From positions 124,001 to 188,000 of the forward strand of contig JAEYOP010000020.1 in NCBI GenBank assembly GCA_023411575.1: a stretch of DNA of 64,000 bases, in the 5' to 3' direction. Shown here in pieces: positions 1-9,300 of the stretch. The position numbers and the translations under genes are program-made. The notes under the pieces were generated by a model. The model was not told the origin of the DNA, did not search any database, and saw only the letters and a program-made list of their open reading frames with translations. The DNA comes from Bacillota bacterium. Its GTDB lineage: Bacteria; Bacillota; Clostridia; Acetivibrionales; DTU013. Every line of letters begins with the position of its first letter. The stretch's first letter is position 1.

Positions 1-589
1 TCAGCCGCGACCGGAAGCCCGGGCGGACCCTGCCTATATTGCCCGCTATCTTTTTGGAAAGCCTGTCCGCCTTTGCGGTGATTTTTCTTTTCTTTTCCGG
101 CTTTACCTCGTTCCAATTCATAGCGGCAACTGCTTCCGACACCTGATAGGTTTTCGATATTCCCCACCAGAACATTTGCTTCCGGATGCTTTTTGCCGTT
201 GCGCCCGCGCCCATTCCGGCGGTGGTGGAGACGGCGACGCCGATTTTCTTTTTCATGGACGGATGGGGTCTGTGGGAGATCCACCGGTAGGCTGCGTGGT
301 CGAAAAACGTTTTCAGCTGTCCCGACATGCCCATACAATAATTGGGGGACTCCGCTATAACGATATCCGCGGATTCGATTGCTTCCATGACGGGCTTGAC
401 AGCAGCCCGGTGAGGGCACTTTTCCTCGCCCCTGGCAATGCAGTTGAAGCAGCCTGTGCAAGAGCTCATATTGTTGGTTTGAAATTCCGAGATTTCGTCC
501 GTACTGCCGGCCAGCCGGTCTATCAACAGCTTTGTAATGGTGTAGGTGCTGCCTTTGTGGTTTTGCCCGTGAATAACAGCGATTTTCAT
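1..589 (-). CDS. Flavodoxin-family / NADPH-dependent FMN reductase-like protein, 3' end cut off
   Basis: The reading frame runs leftward from an ATG at 589 and is still open at base 1, so at least 196 residues are present and the C-terminus lies outside the window. The N-terminus (MKIAVIHGQNHKGSTYTITK) has the first beta strand and the Gly-Ser-Thr phosphate loop of flavodoxin-like FMN proteins. A Cys cluster follows at about residues 44-58 (SCTGCFNC then one more Cys), as in iron-sulfur flavoproteins and WrbA-like multimeric flavodoxins. The motif SPNYCMGMSGQLKTFFD near residue 84 fits the second FMN loop. A GAGGAAAA ribosome-binding site lies just upstream. Family knowledge suggests a cytosolic electron-transfer or reductase role; the substrate is unknown. 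Confidence 0.8.
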   Translation of the reverse strand, partial: MKIAVIHGQNHKGSTYTITKLLIDRLAGSTDEISEFQTNNMSSCTGCFNCIARGEEKCPHRAAVKPVMEAIESADIVIAESPNYCMGMSGQLKTFFDHAAYRWISHRPHPSMKKKIGVAVSTTAGMGAGATAKSIRKQMFWWGISKTYQVSEAVAAMNWNEVKPEKKRKITAKADRLSKKIAGNIGRVRPGFRSRL

Positions 590-618
590 CTTGTTTTCCT
601 CATAGAGTGCATTTTGCT

Positions 619-663
619 GCTATAATATGCCGTTATAGTGCCGCTATAATGTCGTTATAATGA
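619..663. repeat. Four tandem 11-12 bp repeats upstream of the flavodoxin-family gene
   Basis: Four near-identical units follow each other at 619-630, 631-641, 642-652 and 653-663. Each has a core close to CGTTATAATG or CGCTATAATG. Read on the minus strand they are repeats of the CATTATAACG/CATTATAGCG type, each holding a TTATA core, directly ahead of the flavodoxin start at 589. The unit length is close to one DNA turn. They could be stacked regulator sites or a slipped promoter. Confidence 0.6.
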
Positions 664-685
664 GGCTCAGCCAGGGTCTGCGCCC

Positions 686-2095
686 TCAGCTTACGGCCAG
701 CGTCTTTCTTCCTTCAAGGAACAGCTCGCCCACCTTGTGAATATCCCCTGCGCCCATGGTAATGATGAGATCCCCGGACTTTGCGTTTTTATCGAGATAG
801 GCGACGATGTTTTCGAACCCCTTGATATAAAGGGTCTGTTTACCGTTGCTGCTGATTTTGTCGGCAAGCATTCCTGCATTCACCTCGCCGGTGTCCACCT
901 CCCGGGCGGCGTAGATATCGGTTGCAATGATGATATCGGCGTCTTCGAAGGCGACGGCGAACTCCTCCATAAGGGATTTCGTACGGGTATAGGTATGGGG
1001 CTGGAAGATGCACCAGATCTTTGAGTGGCTGCAGTTCCGGGCGGCTTTCAGCGTGGCCGCGATTTCGGTGGGATGGTGGGCGTAATCGTCGATCACCGTA
1101 ATCCCTTCGGTGATGCCTTTCAGCTCAAAGCGCCGGTGGGTCCCGCCGTATTTCAGAAGGGCCCTGGCGGCCGAATTCAGGCTGCAGCCCATGACGCTGC
1201 AGGCGGCTATTGCGGCAATGGAATTGCTGACGTAATGGAGGCCGGGAACTTTCAGCTTTATTTCCGCCGCCGGCTCCCCGTGGAAGAGCAGGGTGTACGT
1301 CGCGCATCCCAGGTCGTCAAAGGTGATGTCCGCCGCGCTCCAGGTATGCTTTCCCTCTGAAAGGCCGTAGGTGACCGTATTGCAGGAAACCCTTTCCGCG
1401 ATCTCCGCGGCGCCCGCGTCGTCGGCGCAGGCCACCAGGTACCCGTCTTCGGGCAGCAGCTTCGCAAATCGCAGGAACGTATCCTTCACATGGTCGATAT
1501 CCTTGAAATAATCGGCGTGGTCATATTCGATGTTGAGAATAACACCGAGGTACGGATGGAATTTTAAAAAGCTTCCGGTGTATTCGCAGGCTTCCGCGAT
1601 AAAATAATCGCTTCCGCCGATCCGCGTATTCCCCCCGATGGCGTCCAGCTCCCCGCCCATGTTGATGGTGGGGTCCAGGCCTTCTTCCAGCATGATCATG
1701 GAAATCATGGAGGTGGTGGTGGTTTTGCCGTGGGTGCCGGATACGGCGATGCTTTTCGGGAAATCCTTCATGATTTCCCCGAGGAGGGTCGCTCTGTCAA
1801 TGCAGGGAATGCCGGCCTTTTCCGCCGCTGCCAGCTCCGGGTTGCTGCTTTTTACCGCAGCCGTGTAAACCACAAGTTCGGCGCCGGTGATATTCTCGGC
1901 AAAATGGCCGATGGTGATTTTGATCCCCATTTTCTCCAGCTTCTGGGTAATGGGGGAGGCTTTCATATCCGATCCGGTTACGATGCAGCCCCGGTTGACG
2001 AGGATTTCCGCCAGACCGCTCATGCTGATTCCGCCGATCCCGGTGAAGTGGATCCGGTTTATATCCCGAAAGCTCAAAAGGCTTCTGTTCTGCAA
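686..2095 (-). CDS. murC: UDP-N-acetylmuramate--L-alanine ligase
   Basis: MurC adds L-alanine to UDP-MurNAc using ATP, the first amino-acid step of cytoplasmic peptidoglycan-precursor synthesis. The 469 residues match the usual family length. The N-terminal UDP-binding glycine loop is seen near residues 18-26 (FTGIGGISMSG), the Mur-ligase ATP loop near 119-128 (SGTHGKTTTT), a central NIEYDHADYF motif, and the C-terminal domain motif DDYAHHPTEI near residue 340. It is transcribed away from purR and its stop lies 96 bases ahead of the flavodoxin-family start, so the two minus-strand genes could be co-transcribed. The short gap holds the tandem repeats at 619-663. Confidence 0.97.
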   Translation of the reverse strand: MQNRSLLSFRDINRIHFTGIGGISMSGLAEILVNRGCIVTGSDMKASPITQKLEKMGIKITIGHFAENITGAELVVYTAAVKSSNPELAAAEKAGIPCIDRATLLGEIMKDFPKSIAVSGTHGKTTTTSMISMIMLEEGLDPTINMGGELDAIGGNTRIGGSDYFIAEACEYTGSFLKFHPYLGVILNIEYDHADYFKDIDHVKDTFLRFAKLLPEDGYLVACADDAGAAEIAERVSCNTVTYGLSEGKHTWSAADITFDDLGCATYTLLFHGEPAAEIKLKVPGLHYVSNSIAAIAACSVMGCSLNSAARALLKYGGTHRRFELKGITEGITVIDDYAHHPTEIAATLKAARNCSHSKIWCIFQPHTYTRTKSLMEEFAVAFEDADIIIATDIYAAREVDTGEVNAGMLADKISSNGKQTLYIKGFENIVAYLDKNAKSGDLIITMGAGDIHKVGELFLEGRKTLAVS

Positions 2096-2268
2096 AGTCC
2101 AACACTCCCTGAGTTATTTTTTCCAACACCATCAATCATACATTATTTCTTAAAGAATGTAAAATACACCGTACTGGAAATTATTCAATCGTTATAGTAT
2201 ATGCAGGAAGAGGCCCAACTCTATGCATGCACTGGAAATCGACACCTGGGACATAGAAATGCATGGGA

Positions 2269-2324
2269 ATATCCGAACGATTATTGAAAATAGCTTTAAA
2301 ATATTCGGATTTTTGTGGTATACT
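2269..2324 (+). promoter_or_regulatory. purR promoter with two inverted PurBox-like sites
   Basis: A TATACT -10 at 2319-2324 has an upstream TGG, so it is an extended -10; the -35 (TTAAAA) is poor. Two inverted PurBox-like elements are visible: ATATCCGAACGAT centred on 2273-2278, and a mirror copy ATTCGGAT at 2303-2310 lying between -35 and -10. The Bacillus PurR consensus is AWWWCCGAACWWT, usually with a shorter gap between boxes than the 24 bases seen here. Autoregulation by PurR is the natural reading. The boxes also lie in the murC upstream region. Confidence 0.6.
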
Positions 2325-2378
2325 AAGGACAGGCGGGAAACGGGACAACCCCCGGTATAATCCGCAAAGGAAAAGGAA

Positions 2379-3200
2379 ATGCTTATGGAAAAGCTTCAGA
2401 GAAACGAGAGAATATCAATGCTTCAGAGAATACTGTACGATTCCCCGGGCAGGATGTTCACCCTCGGCAGCTTCACGGAACTGCTCGGCTGCGCGAAATC
2501 GTCGGTAAGCGAAGATCTGGACATCATCCGGAGTACCCTCGAAAAATTCGGCATGGGGACCATCGAAACCATTCCGGGCGCTTCGGGCGGGGTCCGCTAC
2601 CTGCCGCTTTCCTCCGGCGAATCGGCCCGGCAGCTTGCCGAAAGCCTGAGCGCGGAATTGTCCAGGAAGGACAGGATTCTGCCGGGCGGGTATCTGTACA
2701 TGCTCGATATCATCTACGATCCCCAGCGGATTTCGGACATCGGCAGGATTTTTGCCGGCCGTTTTTACCACCGGGCCGTGGATTACGTCATAACCGTTGA
2801 AACGAAGGGAATTCCCCTTGCCTTTATGACGGCGAGATACCTCAACGTACCCCTCGTGATCGTCCGGCACTACAATGAGGCCACGGACGGCTCTTCGGTG
2901 AACATCAACTACGTTTCCGGCTCTTCCAAGAAGATTCAGACCATGGTGCTGTCGCTCCGTTCCCTGAAACGCAATTCGAAGCTGCTTTTCATAGACGACT
3001 TCATGAAGGGCGGCGGCACGGCGAAGGGCATTCTGGAATTGGCGCGGGAGTTCGAATGCGAGGTCGCCGGCATAGGCGTGCTGATCCAGACGGCGGAGCC
3101 CGCGAAAAAGCTTGTGGACGAATGGTTTTCGCTGCTGACCCTGCAGGATGTGGACGAAGAAAAGGGTGTCACGGTAATTGCTCCCAGCGGCGGACTATAG
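2379..3200 (+). CDS. purR: Purine operon repressor PurR
   Basis: The product is a PRPP-responsive DNA-binding repressor of purine genes. The 273 residues match the family length. Residues 1-75 form a winged-helix domain (MEKLQRNERISMLQRILYD then a helix-turn-helix). Residues 100-273 form a phosphoribosyltransferase-like domain with the PRPP loop FIDDFMKGGGT near 204-214. A purine-rich ribosome-binding site (AAAGGAAAAGGA) precedes ATG 2379; a second in-frame ATG at 2385 is equally possible. The next gene, spoVG, has its own promoter 61 bases after the stop. The purR-spoVG-glmU-prs-pth-mfd order is the same as in Bacillus and other Firmicutes apart from small inserted genes. Confidence 0.95.
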   Translation: MLMEKLQRNERISMLQRILYDSPGRMFTLGSFTELLGCAKSSVSEDLDIIRSTLEKFGMGTIETIPGASGGVRYLPLSSGESARQLAESLSAELSRKDRILPGGYLYMLDIIYDPQRISDIGRIFAGRFYHRAVDYVITVETKGIPLAFMTARYLNVPLVIVRHYNEATDGSSVNINYVSGSSKKIQTMVLSLRSLKRNSKLLFIDDFMKGGGTAKGILELAREFECEVAGIGVLIQTAEPAKKLVDEWFSLLTLQDVDEEKGVTVIAPSGGL

Positions 3201-3260
3201 GGCCAAAAGAGTGGCAAACCCGGCGTCCCGCAATATTACTGTTAAAATTGTAAGAAAAAA

Positions 3261-3289
3261 GAAGGAAAAAAGAAATTCATATAGAATAT
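3261..3289 (+). promoter_or_regulatory. SigmaH-type promoter of spoVG
   Basis: GAAGGAAAA (3261-3269), an 11-base spacer and ATAGAATAT (3281-3289) fit the sigmaH pattern RNAGGAWWW-N11/12-RNNGAATWW at every defined position. In Bacillus subtilis spoVG is a classic sigmaH gene, so the match is also expected from family knowledge. The start codon follows 37 bases downstream. Confidence 0.75.
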
Positions 3290-3326
3290 ATAAGGTACAC
3301 TATATAACGGAAGGTGGTAGCAGATC

Positions 3327-3593
3327 ATGGAAATAACAGATGTCCGCATCAGGAAGATCGACGTTGAGGGAAAAATGAAAGCAGTCGTTTCCGTAACCTT
3401 TGACAATGAATTCGTTGTACATGACATCAAGGTTATAGAGAGCCAGAGCGGCCTTTTCATTGCAATGCCGAGCCGGAAGACCCCCGACGGGGAATTCAAG
3501 GATATTGCACACCCCATTAATGCTGTCACAAGAGACAAAATTCAGAAGGCCATACTGGATAAATACGTATCCACTACTACAACAGAAGAATAG
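3327..3593 (+). CDS. spoVG: Septation / sporulation regulator SpoVG
   Basis: SpoVG is a small nucleic-acid-binding regulator linked to asymmetric septation in spore formers and to broader regulation elsewhere. The 88 residues are typical. The conserved core is present: [11 protein letters not shown] at the N-terminus, [14 protein letters not shown] in the middle, and [19 protein letters not shown] near residues 48-66. AGGTGG lies just upstream of ATG 3327. It has its own sigmaH-type promoter and is closed by a terminator at 3602, so it is probably monocistronic. Confidence 0.97.
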   Translation: MEITDVRIRKIDVEGKMKAVVSVTFDNEFVVHDIKVIESQSGLFIAMPSRKTPDGEFKDIAHPINAVTRDKIQKAILDKYVSTTTTEE

Positions 3594-3601
3594 AAGATTC
3601 C

Positions 3602-3637
3602 AAAAGACACTTTTAAAAGCAAGTGTCTTTTTCATTT
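3602..3637 (+). terminator. Intrinsic terminator after spoVG
   Basis: AAAAGACACTT (3602-3612) pairs with AAGTGTCTTTT (3621-3631) around an 8-base loop, followed by TTCATTTT. It separates spoVG from glmU. Confidence 0.85.
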
Positions 3638-3676
3638 TCGGAGCAAAACGGCCCGAAATCTTGTGCATATTTCATG

Positions 3677-3705
3677 TTGAAAAAGGTTAAAAAAAGTGAG
3701 AAAAT
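3677..3705 (+). promoter_or_regulatory. Candidate sigmaA promoter of glmU-prs-pth-mfd
   Basis: TTGAAA (3677-3682), a 17-base spacer and GAAAAT (3700-3705) lie just after the spoVG terminator and 30 bases before the glmU start. The -10 is weak, so this is a moderate call. Confidence 0.4.
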
Positions 3706-3734
3706 AGATTCGAAGAGCATAAAGGAGCGGACGA

Positions 3735-4739
3735 ATGTCACAGGTAACTGCCCTTATTCTCGCGGCTGGCGAGGGTAAGAGGATGAAATCGGAAAAGGCG
3801 AAGGTCACACACGGAATATGCGGCAGGGCCATGATCGAGTGGGTATACGAAGCCGCCAGGGGCGCCGGAGTCGAAAAATGTGCGGCGATTGTGGGGCACA
3901 AGGCCGAACAGGTCATGGAGTACATGGGGGACAGGGTCGAATACGTCGTTCAGGAACAACAGCTCGGAACAGGTCATGCGGTTCAGCAGGCCCATCGTTA
4001 CTATAGCAGCGGAGAGGGAAACATTCTGGTATTATGCGGCGACGCGCCGCTGATTTCTTCCAAAACGATTACCAACGCAATTGAATATTTGGAACGCGAA
4101 GGCTTCAAGGCCGTGGTCATTTCGGCCGAGGTTCCCGACCCCACCGGCTATGGACGGATTCTGCGGGATGGGTCAGGCAATTTTGCCAGGATCGTCGAAC
4201 ACCGGGACGCCAACGAGGCCGAAAAAGCGGTCCGGGAAATCAATTCCGGCATGTACGTTTTCTCCTCCCGGGAGCTGGCGGAGGCCCTGGAGTTGTTGAC
4301 AAACGACAACGAGCAAAAGGAATACTACCTTACCGACACCCTGGAAATCCTGGTTTCCAAAGGGTACAGGACAGGCGTATACAAAGCGGACAACTGCGAC
4401 GAGGTGCTCGGCGTCAATGACCGGCTCCAGATGCAGAAGATTTCCTCAATCCTGAAAAACAGGATCATGGCTTCCCACATGCTTTCGGGCGTTACGATCA
4501 TGGACCCGGGGTTCACCCACATCGACGCCGGAGTGAGCATCGGAGCCGATACGGTGATCCACCCCGGCACCGTCCTCGAAGGGAAGACGGTTATCGGGCG
4601 GAATTGTGTGATCGGTCCCAACAGCACCGTGATCGATGCGGTTGTCGGAGAGGACAGCAGGATTTTCAGTTCGACGGTAAGGGGCGGAAGGGTCGAGGCG
4701 GGAACGCTCGTCGGACCCGGAGCCTGTATAGATAAATAA
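3735..4739 (+). CDS. glmU: N-acetylglucosamine-1-phosphate uridyltransferase, GlmU-like but C-terminally short
   Basis: Residues 1-230 are a GlmU pyrophosphorylase domain: LAAGEGKRMKSEKAK near 9-23 (nucleotide loop and catalytic Lys), EQQLGTGHAVQ near 75-85 and LCGDAPLI near 100. This half makes UDP-GlcNAc from GlcNAc-1-P and UTP. Residues about 252-334 hold only the first turns of the left-handed beta helix (hexapeptides such as VIHPGTVLEGKTVIGRNCVI). Family members are usually about 450-460 residues and carry the GlcN-1-P acetyltransferase site in the missing C-terminal part. Only 74 bases separate the stop from prs, and no frame there continues the helix, so this is not a simple frameshift. 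The acetyltransferase step is probably absent from this protein. Confidence 0.88.
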   Translation: MSQVTALILAAGEGKRMKSEKAKVTHGICGRAMIEWVYEAARGAGVEKCAAIVGHKAEQVMEYMGDRVEYVVQEQQLGTGHAVQQAHRYYSSGEGNILVLCGDAPLISSKTITNAIEYLEREGFKAVVISAEVPDPTGYGRILRDGSGNFARIVEHRDANEAEKAVREINSGMYVFSSRELAEALELLTNDNEQKEYYLTDTLEILVSKGYRTGVYKADNCDEVLGVNDRLQMQKISSILKNRIMASHMLSGVTIMDPGFTHIDAGVSIGADTVIHPGTVLEGKTVIGRNCVIGPNSTVIDAVVGEDSRIFSSTVRGGRVEAGTLVGPGACIDK

Positions 4740-4813
4740 GTGTTGTGCGCCGGCGCAACAGGCTGAATGGTTAGAGTGGCAAAAACAAACACCATAATAA
4801 AAGGAGCAAAAAA

Positions 4814-5776
4814 ATGAATCTGCACGGCAAGGACATCAAAATATTCGCAGGAAATTCGAACCGGGCTCTCGCAGAAGAAATCGCGGAAAAGATCGGGCTG
4901 CCCCTGGGCGTCGCCACCGTAGGAAGATTCAGCGACGGCGAATCGGCCATCAACATCGGGGAGGTCGTCAGGGGTTCGGACGTATTCGTCATCCAATCCA
5001 CCTGCTCGCCGGTCAACGATAACCTGGTCGAACTCCTGATCATTATTGATGCATTGAAAAGGGCGTCTGCAGGAAGGATCACCGCCGTTATGCCGTATTT
5101 CGGCTATGCAAGGCAGGACCGGAAGGCAAAGGCCAGGGACCCGATTTCGGCAAAGCTGGTGGCGAACCTGATCACGGTGGCCGGGGCCGACCGGGTGCTT
5201 ACGATGGATTTGCACACCCCCCAGCTGCAGGGCTTTTTTGACATCCCCGTCGATCATTTGCTCGGCGTGCCGCTCCTGGCAAACTATTTCAGCGAAAAAT
5301 TCGACAAGTTCGACGATATCGTGGCCGTGTCGCCCGACGTCGGCAGCGTGACCCGGACAAGGGCATTCGCGCAGCGGCTGGACATTCCTATCGCCATAAT
5401 CGACAAAAGAAGGCCGAAGGCCAACGTAAGCGAGATCATGAACATCGTCGGCGACGTGGTCAACAAGAAAGTCGTTATCATAGACGATCTGCTGGACACC
5501 GGCGGAACCATTGTCAACGGAGCCAACGCACTGATGGAAATGGGCGCGAAGGAAGTATTCGCCTGCTGCACCCACGGCGTTCTCTCCGGACCGGCCTGCG
5601 ACCGGATCGAAAATTCCTGCATCAAGGAATTGATCATGCTTAATACTATCCCGCTTCCCAAGGACAAGCCCGTCCGCAAGATAAAAGCCCTGTCCGTGGC
5701 GGCGATTTTTGCGGAAGCCATCGAAAGGGTATACGGCGACATCTCGATCAGCACGCTGTTCACGCAAAGGGATTGA
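4814..5776 (+). CDS. prs: Ribose-phosphate pyrophosphokinase
   Basis: Prs makes PRPP from ribose 5-phosphate and ATP for nucleotide, His and Trp synthesis. The 320 residues match the family. Visible motifs are [14 protein letters not shown] at the N-terminus, [21 protein letters not shown] near 94-114 (ATP and flexible loop), [13 protein letters not shown] near 130-142, and the PRPP loop [12 protein letters not shown] near 221-232. AAAAGGAGC precedes ATG 4814. It lies between glmU and pth; its TGA overlaps the open frame of pth, so the block is probably one transcript. Confidence 0.97.
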   Translation: MNLHGKDIKIFAGNSNRALAEEIAEKIGLPLGVATVGRFSDGESAINIGEVVRGSDVFVIQSTCSPVNDNLVELLIIIDALKRASAGRITAVMPYFGYARQDRKAKARDPISAKLVANLITVAGADRVLTMDLHTPQLQGFFDIPVDHLLGVPLLANYFSEKFDKFDDIVAVSPDVGSVTRTRAFAQRLDIPIAIIDKRRPKANVSEIMNIVGDVVNKKVVIIDDLLDTGGTIVNGANALMEMGAKEVFACCTHGVLSGPACDRIENSCIKELIMLNTIPLPKDKPVRKIKALSVAAIFAEAIERVYGDISISTLFTQRD

Positions 5777-5793
5777 TACCGGGAGGAGTATTG

Positions 5794-6369
5794 TTGGACA
5801 AGTTGACGGTGATTGCCGGCCTGGGGAATCCAGGGGGCAAATATGAAAATACAAGGCATAATGCGGGCTTCCGTGCAATAGATATACTTGCAGGGAAGTA
5901 CGGCATCCGGGTCGACCGGCTCAGGCACAAGGCGCTGGTCGGCGAAGGAAGCATAAAGGGAGAGCGGGTGCTCCTGGTCAAGCCGCAGACCTTCATGAAC
6001 CTCAGCGGAGAAAGCATCCGGGATATTATTGAATGGTACAAGCTTGCAATGGAAAACCTTATAGTGATCTATGACGATGTCGATCTGCCGGTGGGCGCCA
6101 TAAGGGTCCGTCCCAAAGGCAGCTCCGGCACCCATAACGGGATGAAATCCATCCTATACCAGCTCCAGTCCGACGAATTCCCGCGCATCCGGATCGGGAT
6201 CGGGAAAGCACCGGAGGGCTGGGACCTGGCGGATTATGTGCTGAGCCGGTTTGCCGGGGAGGACGCGGAAGCGGTCCGGCACAGCATGGAAAGGGCTGCA
6301 GACGCTGCGGCAGCCATCGTAACGGACGGAATTGCCGCAGCGATGAATACTTATAACGGTGAACGCTGA
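5794..6369 (+). CDS. pth: Peptidyl-tRNA hydrolase
   Basis: Pth recycles peptidyl-tRNA dropped by ribosomes. The core motifs are GLGNPGGKYENTRHNAGF (catalytic His-Asn region) near residues 9-26, KPQTFMNLSGES near 64-75 and YDDVDLPVG with HNGMKSI further on. The frame is open from 5773, but GGGAGGAG at 5781-5788 sits inside that extension. A TTG at 5794 has ideal spacing and gives MDKLTVIAGLGNP, the normal N-terminus of about 191 residues. A TTG at 5791 is also possible. It ends 3 bases before mfd. Confidence 0.94.
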   Translation: MDKLTVIAGLGNPGGKYENTRHNAGFRAIDILAGKYGIRVDRLRHKALVGEGSIKGERVLLVKPQTFMNLSGESIRDIIEWYKLAMENLIVIYDDVDLPVGAIRVRPKGSSGTHNGMKSILYQLQSDEFPRIRIGIGKAPEGWDLADYVLSRFAGEDAEAVRHSMERAADAAAAIVTDGIAAAMNTYNGER

Positions 6370-6372
6370 TTT

Positions 6373-9300
6373 ATGGACCATTTTATTGATCCGCTGCTGG
6401 AACTAGAAGAATACGGACCGTTGCTTTCCTCCGCGAAGGAATATGTACGGGTGCTTCCCCCCACGGGGGAAAGCGCCGTGCCGGTCAACATCACAGGGCC
6501 CTCTGATTCCCAGAAGGCCCATATTTGTCATGCCCTTTGCCGCCATTCGGGCCGGAAGGGTATTTTTGTCGCCTTCAATGAAATGCAGGCGCGGAAGCTC
6601 TATGAAGATTTTGCCTTCTTCCTGGGGGAAGAGGTGCTTTTCTACCCGACCAAGGAAATCATGCTTTACGATGTCGAGGCCAAGAGCAACGATGCGGTGT
6701 ATCAAAGGCTTGTAGTGCTTGACAGGCTCATCCGGGACGATTTCACCTTCGTGGTGACCTCGGTGGAAGCTCTTTCCCACAAGCTGATCGAACCGGAGCT
6801 GCTGCGGAAGAATACCCTGGAAATCGGCTATGACAGCCGGATCGATCTGGAGGACCTGGTGCGGTCCCTGGTGATGATGGCCTACGAGCGCGTCGATTCC
6901 GTCGAGCGGCACGGCCAGTTCGCCGTCCGGGGCGGCATCGTGGACATCTTCTCCATCGACTCCGACAGCGCCTTCCGAATCGAGCTTTTCGGGGACGAGG
7001 TGGATTCCATACGCCAATTTGATGTGAATACGCAGCGTTCGACGGGCCGGATCGAGAGCGTCCGGGTCCTTCCCGCCCGGGAAATGATCTATGATTTTGA
7101 GAAAAAGGGCGAACTGATCGGGAAGATTAAGAAGGATCTGGAGCAGGCGGGGAAGAAAAACCACAGCCTGGCCCAGAAGGTCCATTCCGATCTGGAGCTT
7201 TTCAAGGAGGTTTCCTATTTCCCTGGCATTGACCGGTACATCCCCTATATAGCGGACGGTTCCACCTTCCTTGCGGATTATGCAAAGGAAGATGTCTTGA
7301 TCTTCCTGGACGAACCGGCACGGCAGAAGCAGAGAATAGATAACCTGCTGCTGGAGCACGACGAGCTTTGCAAGGGACTGCTTGAAAAGGGGCAGTTGCT
7401 GCCCCAGAGCAGGAGAATGTATTTTGACTTCGAGGAACTTTTCTCAAAGTTGGAGAAAAAAAAGGTTTTCTATTTGAGTACCATCCACGCCGACAATCTG
7501 ACCGCAAAAAATGCGAAGGTCTATAATATCCCCTGCAGGCAGATGGGGTCCTTCCAGGGCAACCTCGATATGCTCTGCGACAGCCTGAAGAGCTGGAAGC
7601 AGAGCGGGAACAGGGTACTGGTGCTCTCCGGCACCAGAGGCCGCGGCGAGAGGCTCCGGGAGACGCTGGATTCCAGGGGGGTCGAAGCGGTCTACATGGA
7701 CGCCGTCAGCACGCAGGTCCAGCCGGGGCAGGTCATCATAACCCACGGAAGCCTGCACAAGGGCTTTGAATACCCGACCATCGGCTTTGTGACGGTCAGC
7801 GACAAGGAAGTGTTCGGCCAGGACAGGAAGCCTGCTAAAACTTCGAGCAAACACAAAGGAAGGCCCATCAGCCTTTTCTCCGAACTGAACATCGGTGACC
7901 ATGTGGTTCACCAGGCCCACGGAATAGGACAGTACGTGGGCATAGAGAAGCTTTCGGTGGAGGGAGTCAAGCGGGATTACCTGAAGATTCGCTACCAGGA
8001 AGGCGCGTTTTTGTATATTCCCACCAATCAGCTCGACCTGATCCAGAAATACATCGGCACCGAGGGGAAGCAGCCGAAGCTGAACAAGCTGGGCGGCACC
8101 GACTGGCTGAAGACGAAGAACAGGGTCAAGGAGTCGCTGAGGGAGCTGGCCGAGGAGCTTATCAAGCTTTATGCCCAGCGGCAGGCGCTGAAGGGCTACC
8201 AATATTCGAAGGATACCGTCTGGCAAAGACAGTTCGAAGAACAATTTCCTTATGAGGAAACAGAAGACCAGCTCAAATGCATCCAGGAAATCAAGGAGGA
8301 TATGGAATTGGGCAAGCTGATGGATCGGCTGCTGTGCGGGGATGTCGGCTACGGCAAGACCGAGGTTGCCATCCGCGCCATATTCAAGGCGGCGATGGAT
8401 GGCAAGCAGGTCGCGTACCTGGTGCCGACCACCGTGCTGGCGCAGCAGCAGTACAACAGCTTTGCGGAGCGGCTGAAGGACTTCCCCGTTACGGTGGAGG
8501 TCATAAGCCGGTTCCGGTCACCGGCAGAGCAGAAGCGGATCCTGAAGGATGTCAAATCGGGGAACGTGGACATCCTGGTCGGAACCCACCGGCTGCTCCA
8601 GAAGGACATCCATTTCAAGGACCTGGGCCTTCTGGTCATCGACGAGGAGCAGCGGTTCGGCGTCACCCACAAGGAACGCCTCAAGAATCTGACGCCGGGC
8701 GTGGGCGTACTGACCCTGACCGCGACGCCCATCCCCAGGACCCTGCACATGTCGCTGGTCGGAATCCGCGACATCAGCGTCATCGAAGATCCGCCGGAGG
8801 AGCGTTATCCGGTCCAGACCTATGTGATGGAGTACAACCGGGACGTGATCAAGGACGCGATCATCCGGGAGTTGGGCCGAAAGGGGCAGGTCTTCTATCT
8901 TTATAACCGGGTCCGGACCATCGACATCAGGGCCTCCGAAATACAGGCAATGGTGCCGGATGCGCGGGTGGCCGTGGCCCATGGCCAGATGGACGAAAGG
9001 CAGCTGGAGGACATCATGCTCAGCTTTATCAAGGGCGAATTCGATGTGCTCGTCTGCACCACCATCATTGAATCCGGCCTGGATATGCCCAATGTCAACA
9101 CCATAATCGTAGAGGATGCCGACCGGATGGGCCTTGCGCAGCTCTATCAGCTCAGGGGAAGGGTGGGCCGCTCCAACCGGCTGGCCTATGCATATATCAC
9201 CTATAAAAAGGATAAAATTGTAGCCGAGATCGCGGAAAAAAGACTCCAGGCCATAAAGGAATTCACGGAACTGGGTTCGGGCTTCAAGATCGCCATGCGG

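Noticed and set aside
4325..5878. A 517-codon minus-strand open frame
   Set aside because: It lies across glmU, prs and pth in antisense and shows no recognisable protein pattern.
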